From assembly GCA_036522515.1 (NCBI GenBank), contig DATDFQ010000056.1:62001-126000 (forward strand): DNA of 64,000 nucleotides, in the 5' to 3' direction. The translations under genes and the position numbers were made by a program. A model generated the notes under the pieces. That model had not been told where the DNA came from, made no database searches, and was given only the letters and a program-made list of their open reading frames with translations. Positions 62,064-64,000 of this stretch are shown here, one piece after another. Each line of letters starts with the position of its first letter. Position 1 is the stretch's first letter. Origin of the DNA: Bacteroidota bacterium. Lineage in GTDB: Bacteria > Bacteroidota > Ignavibacteria > UBA10030 > SZUA-254.

Positions 62064-64000
62064 TGATGCTTCTCCGGATCTTCCATGGCCTGGATAATCT
62101 GGTCGCGTGTCGCGCGGATCTTCTGATCGGAAGGGACCAGCTCGAGATAGGAGGTGTAATACTCGACCGCACGGTTATTTTCGTTGAGAATGTAGCAGAC
62201 ATCTCCCGCGAACCGGAAAATCGCAGGATCTTTCATCCCCAGCCTGATGGCGGCCGCGAAATGCCGCTCCGCCAGGGGATAGTTTTTCAAGCAGGCATAG
62301 AGAATTCCAAGGTTGCCATGGGCCAGAATCTGCGTGGAATCCATTGCGATCGCCTGCTCGTTGCACCGGACTGCGGCAAGCGTATCCTGACGGTTTGCAT
62401 ACTCGACGCCGAGGTTCTCATAGACGCGCGGATCGCGGCTCTTCATCTCGACCGCACGCTTGAGAGCCCAGAAGTATTTCTCCTTTTCGCCCATCTTCCC
62501 GTAGAACTCGGAAATGTTAGCCAGGATTCTCGGGTTCCTGTCGTCGATCTGCAGATACTTTTCGTAGTAGGCCTTTGCCTGGGGATATTCTTCCAGTGAG
62601 GTAAAGTGGCTCGCGAGAGCCTCATCGTACACGAGGAGAGAGGTCTTGGACATGTACCGGGGACTATCGAGGAGCTCGATCCTCTTCAGGTGCCGGTCTG
62701 CGCTCGCGTTGACGCCGATCCATGCGGCGGTGTGCAGCAGCGAGAATCCGGTGAGGAACGCGAGGAGGGACGGCGGGATTTTAAGACTTGATCCCCTGCT
62801 CAGCAGATAGACATCGAGGATCATCAGAGGCACCAAAAAGCTCGCAAGCAAATCCCAATCGCGCGCCATGCCCAGCGCGGAGTTAATGATCCACGTAAAG
62901 AGGAGTCCGCACAGCGATGAAACCGTCAAGAAAAGGAAGAGGGGATCGGCCCAGCGGGTTTCCTTTCTTTGCACCGCTATCATGGTAACGGCAACCGCAA
63001 GTCCGAATGGAACGATCAGGAATCCTGCATTGAGCCAGTCCCAGAGATGGGCGAGCGAGAACATCGCATACGCGAAGTTTCCTCCCTCCGCCGCGAAGGG
63101 CTGCAGGAAATCAACGCTCCCGGAGGTGACGTGGCGCAGAAAATCCCTCGGGTGGAAACCCAGGATGAACATGAACGCGAGAATAAGGCCCGAGAGACCT
63201 GCCATCGCGAGGAGCGCACGCGCCCGGTTGTTCCCAAGCCGTACGTAGAGCAGGATCAACACCCCCGGAAAGAAGACCAGGTTGCCGAGATGAAGCGCGA
63301 CCATGAGCGCGAAACAGCCGATCGGAACATAAATGGAATGTTTTTGTTCGATCGCAAACCAGCCTGTCACGAGAAAGAGAGCCGTCACAACATATTGGAG
63401 CACGTAATTCTCAACGTATCCGAAAAAAAACTGGCTACCGCCGCCGGCGAGGAGGAAGCACCCGAGGAGCACCTGTTCGGACCTGGGCCGGTCGATGGAT
63501 CGGACGAACCAGAAGACAACGGCGACAAACATCACACAGGCGAGGAGGTCGATGGCGACGTACACATCGTACGGTTTCACCGAACCCGCCTGGGAAACGA
63601 AGCTCATGACCGACCGGAAGATCCAGATCATCAACGGCTGATTGCGAAACGTTGCGGCGAGCTCCCCGCTCCAGTAAAAATAACTGGCCGTCCTCAGGAG
63701 TAACGCCCCATCCCCGAGCAAATGGAGCTTGACCGGGAACAACGCCGCCGCGCCGAGCAGGGTCCCCGCGACGATCACAAAACCAGCGAGTAGCGGGAGC
63801 GTCGCCAGACGGCGCACCAATCCATCGAATATCCCGAGGACCCGGGCGTTCGTTTTGGGGAGAAGGAGTAGGACGGTGAAAGCCAACGCGAGGAACATAA
63901 TCGAAGGGTCGTAGAACGCGAAGACGTGAACACCCCAGTTATCGTGAGACGGCCAGAGCGTTCCCCAAGCGTGAAGGAGAACGATCAGGACGCTCACTCC
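62060..64000 (-). CDS. TPR-containing multi-spanning membrane protein (5' end outside the window)
   Basis: The frame is open to base 64000; a GTG at 63997 is unlikely to be the true start because the paralogue at 17194 has more residues before the shared WGVH motif. About ten hydrophobic segments are followed from residue 450 by TPR helices ('YPQAKAYYEKYLQID', 'YPLAERHFAAAIRLG'). The mid-protein motifs 'FFGYVENY' and 'ARDWDLLAS' match the paralogue. It is probably a GT-C-fold-like membrane protein; function is unknown. Confidence 0.72.
   Translation of the reverse strand, partial: GVSVLIVLLHAWGTLWPSHDNWGVHVFAFYDPSIMFLALAFTVLLLLPKTNARVLGIFDGLVRRLATLPLLAGFVIVAGTLLGAAALFPVKLHLLGDGALLLRTASYFYWSGELAATFRNQPLMIWIFRSVMSFVSQAGSVKPYDVYVAIDLLACVMFVAVVFWFVRSIDRPRSEQVLLGCFLLAGGGSQFFFGYVENYVLQYVVTALFLVTGWFAIEQKHSIYVPIGCFALMVALHLGNLVFFPGVLILLYVRLGNNRARALLAMAGLSGLILAFMFILGFHPRDFLRHVTSGSVDFLQPFAAEGGNFAYAMFSLAHLWDWLNAGFLIVPFGLAVAVTMIAVQRKETRWADPLFLFLTVSSLCGLLFTWIINSALGMARDWDLLASFLVPLMILDVYLLSRGSSLKIPPSLLAFLTGFSLLHTAAWIGVNASADRHLKRIELLDSPRYMSKTSLLVYDEALASHFTSLEEYPQAKAYYEKYLQIDDRNPRILANISEFYGKMGEKEKYFWALKRAVEMKSRDPRVYENLGVEYANRQDTLAAVRCNEQAIAMDSTQILAHGNLGILYACLKNYPLAERHFAAAIRLGMKDPAIFRFAGDVCYILNENNRAVEYYTSYLELVPSDQKIRATRDQIIQAMEDPEKHQ

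Overview
The window looks like a chromosomal stretch from an uncultured, fairly GC-rich, Gram-negative member of the Bacteroidota/FCB group, probably near Ignavibacteria. This is inferred from three secreted proteins ending in the 'NYPNPFNP ... GxY-YRL ... KK' C-terminal sorting domain used by type IX secretion, a TonB-dependent receptor with a carboxypeptidase-regulatory N-domain, an outer-membrane porin, a DUF1800/DUF1501 pair and a histone-H1-like small protein. No phage, insertion sequence, CRISPR array or rRNA was seen.

Layout. 1-484: 5' part of a radical SAM gene on the minus strand. 750-4303 (minus): TonB receptor, its lipoprotein partner, and a MIP18-type Fe-S assembly protein. 4461-7887 (minus): a compact four-gene iron operon, Fur/PerR-type regulator > FTR1 permease with DUF2318 tail > porin > Rieske protein, with a palindromic operator overlying its promoter. 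8285-11929 (plus): short-chain dehydrogenase, a bacterial deoxyhypusine-synthase homologue, a histone-H1-like protein and a secreted dipeptidase. 12103-43458 is a large, mostly plus-strand surface-polysaccharide locus. It holds glycosyltransferases, YfhO-type membrane proteins at both ends, WecB, a flippase, two RmlC-type epimerases, a CDP-sugar set (cytidylyltransferase, CDP-glucose 4,6-dehydratase, and an E1-like dehydratase lacking the E1 Fe-S cysteines), and a fused sugar reductase/C-methyltransferase. 43532-47034 (minus): ribosomal protein S21, a zinc-ribbon protein, and a YncE-propeller/phosphoesterase. 47314-47387: a CAU-anticodon tRNA. 47572-51914: TolB-like lipoprotein and a secreted M4-type metalloprotease. 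52240-64000 (minus): ABC exporter, pilin-like protein, DUF1501/DUF1800 pair, M28 peptidase, M48 peptidase and a TPR membrane protein that runs off the right edge.

Two genome-wide signals stand out. First, seventeen candidate promoters share TTGnnn, a 16-17 bp spacer (17 in sixteen cases) and usually TAnnTT as the -10. Second, gene ends are decorated with several families of short palindromic repeats. Some of these form good intrinsic terminators, one supplies the stop codon of a glycosyltransferase, and one has entered the leader of a predicted secreted protein.

The best candidates for new biology are the Fur-FTR1/DUF2318-porin-Rieske operon, the CDP-deoxysugar branch with its cluster-less E1-like enzyme and fused C-methyltransferase, and the palindrome-controlled DUF1800/DUF1501 secretion pair.
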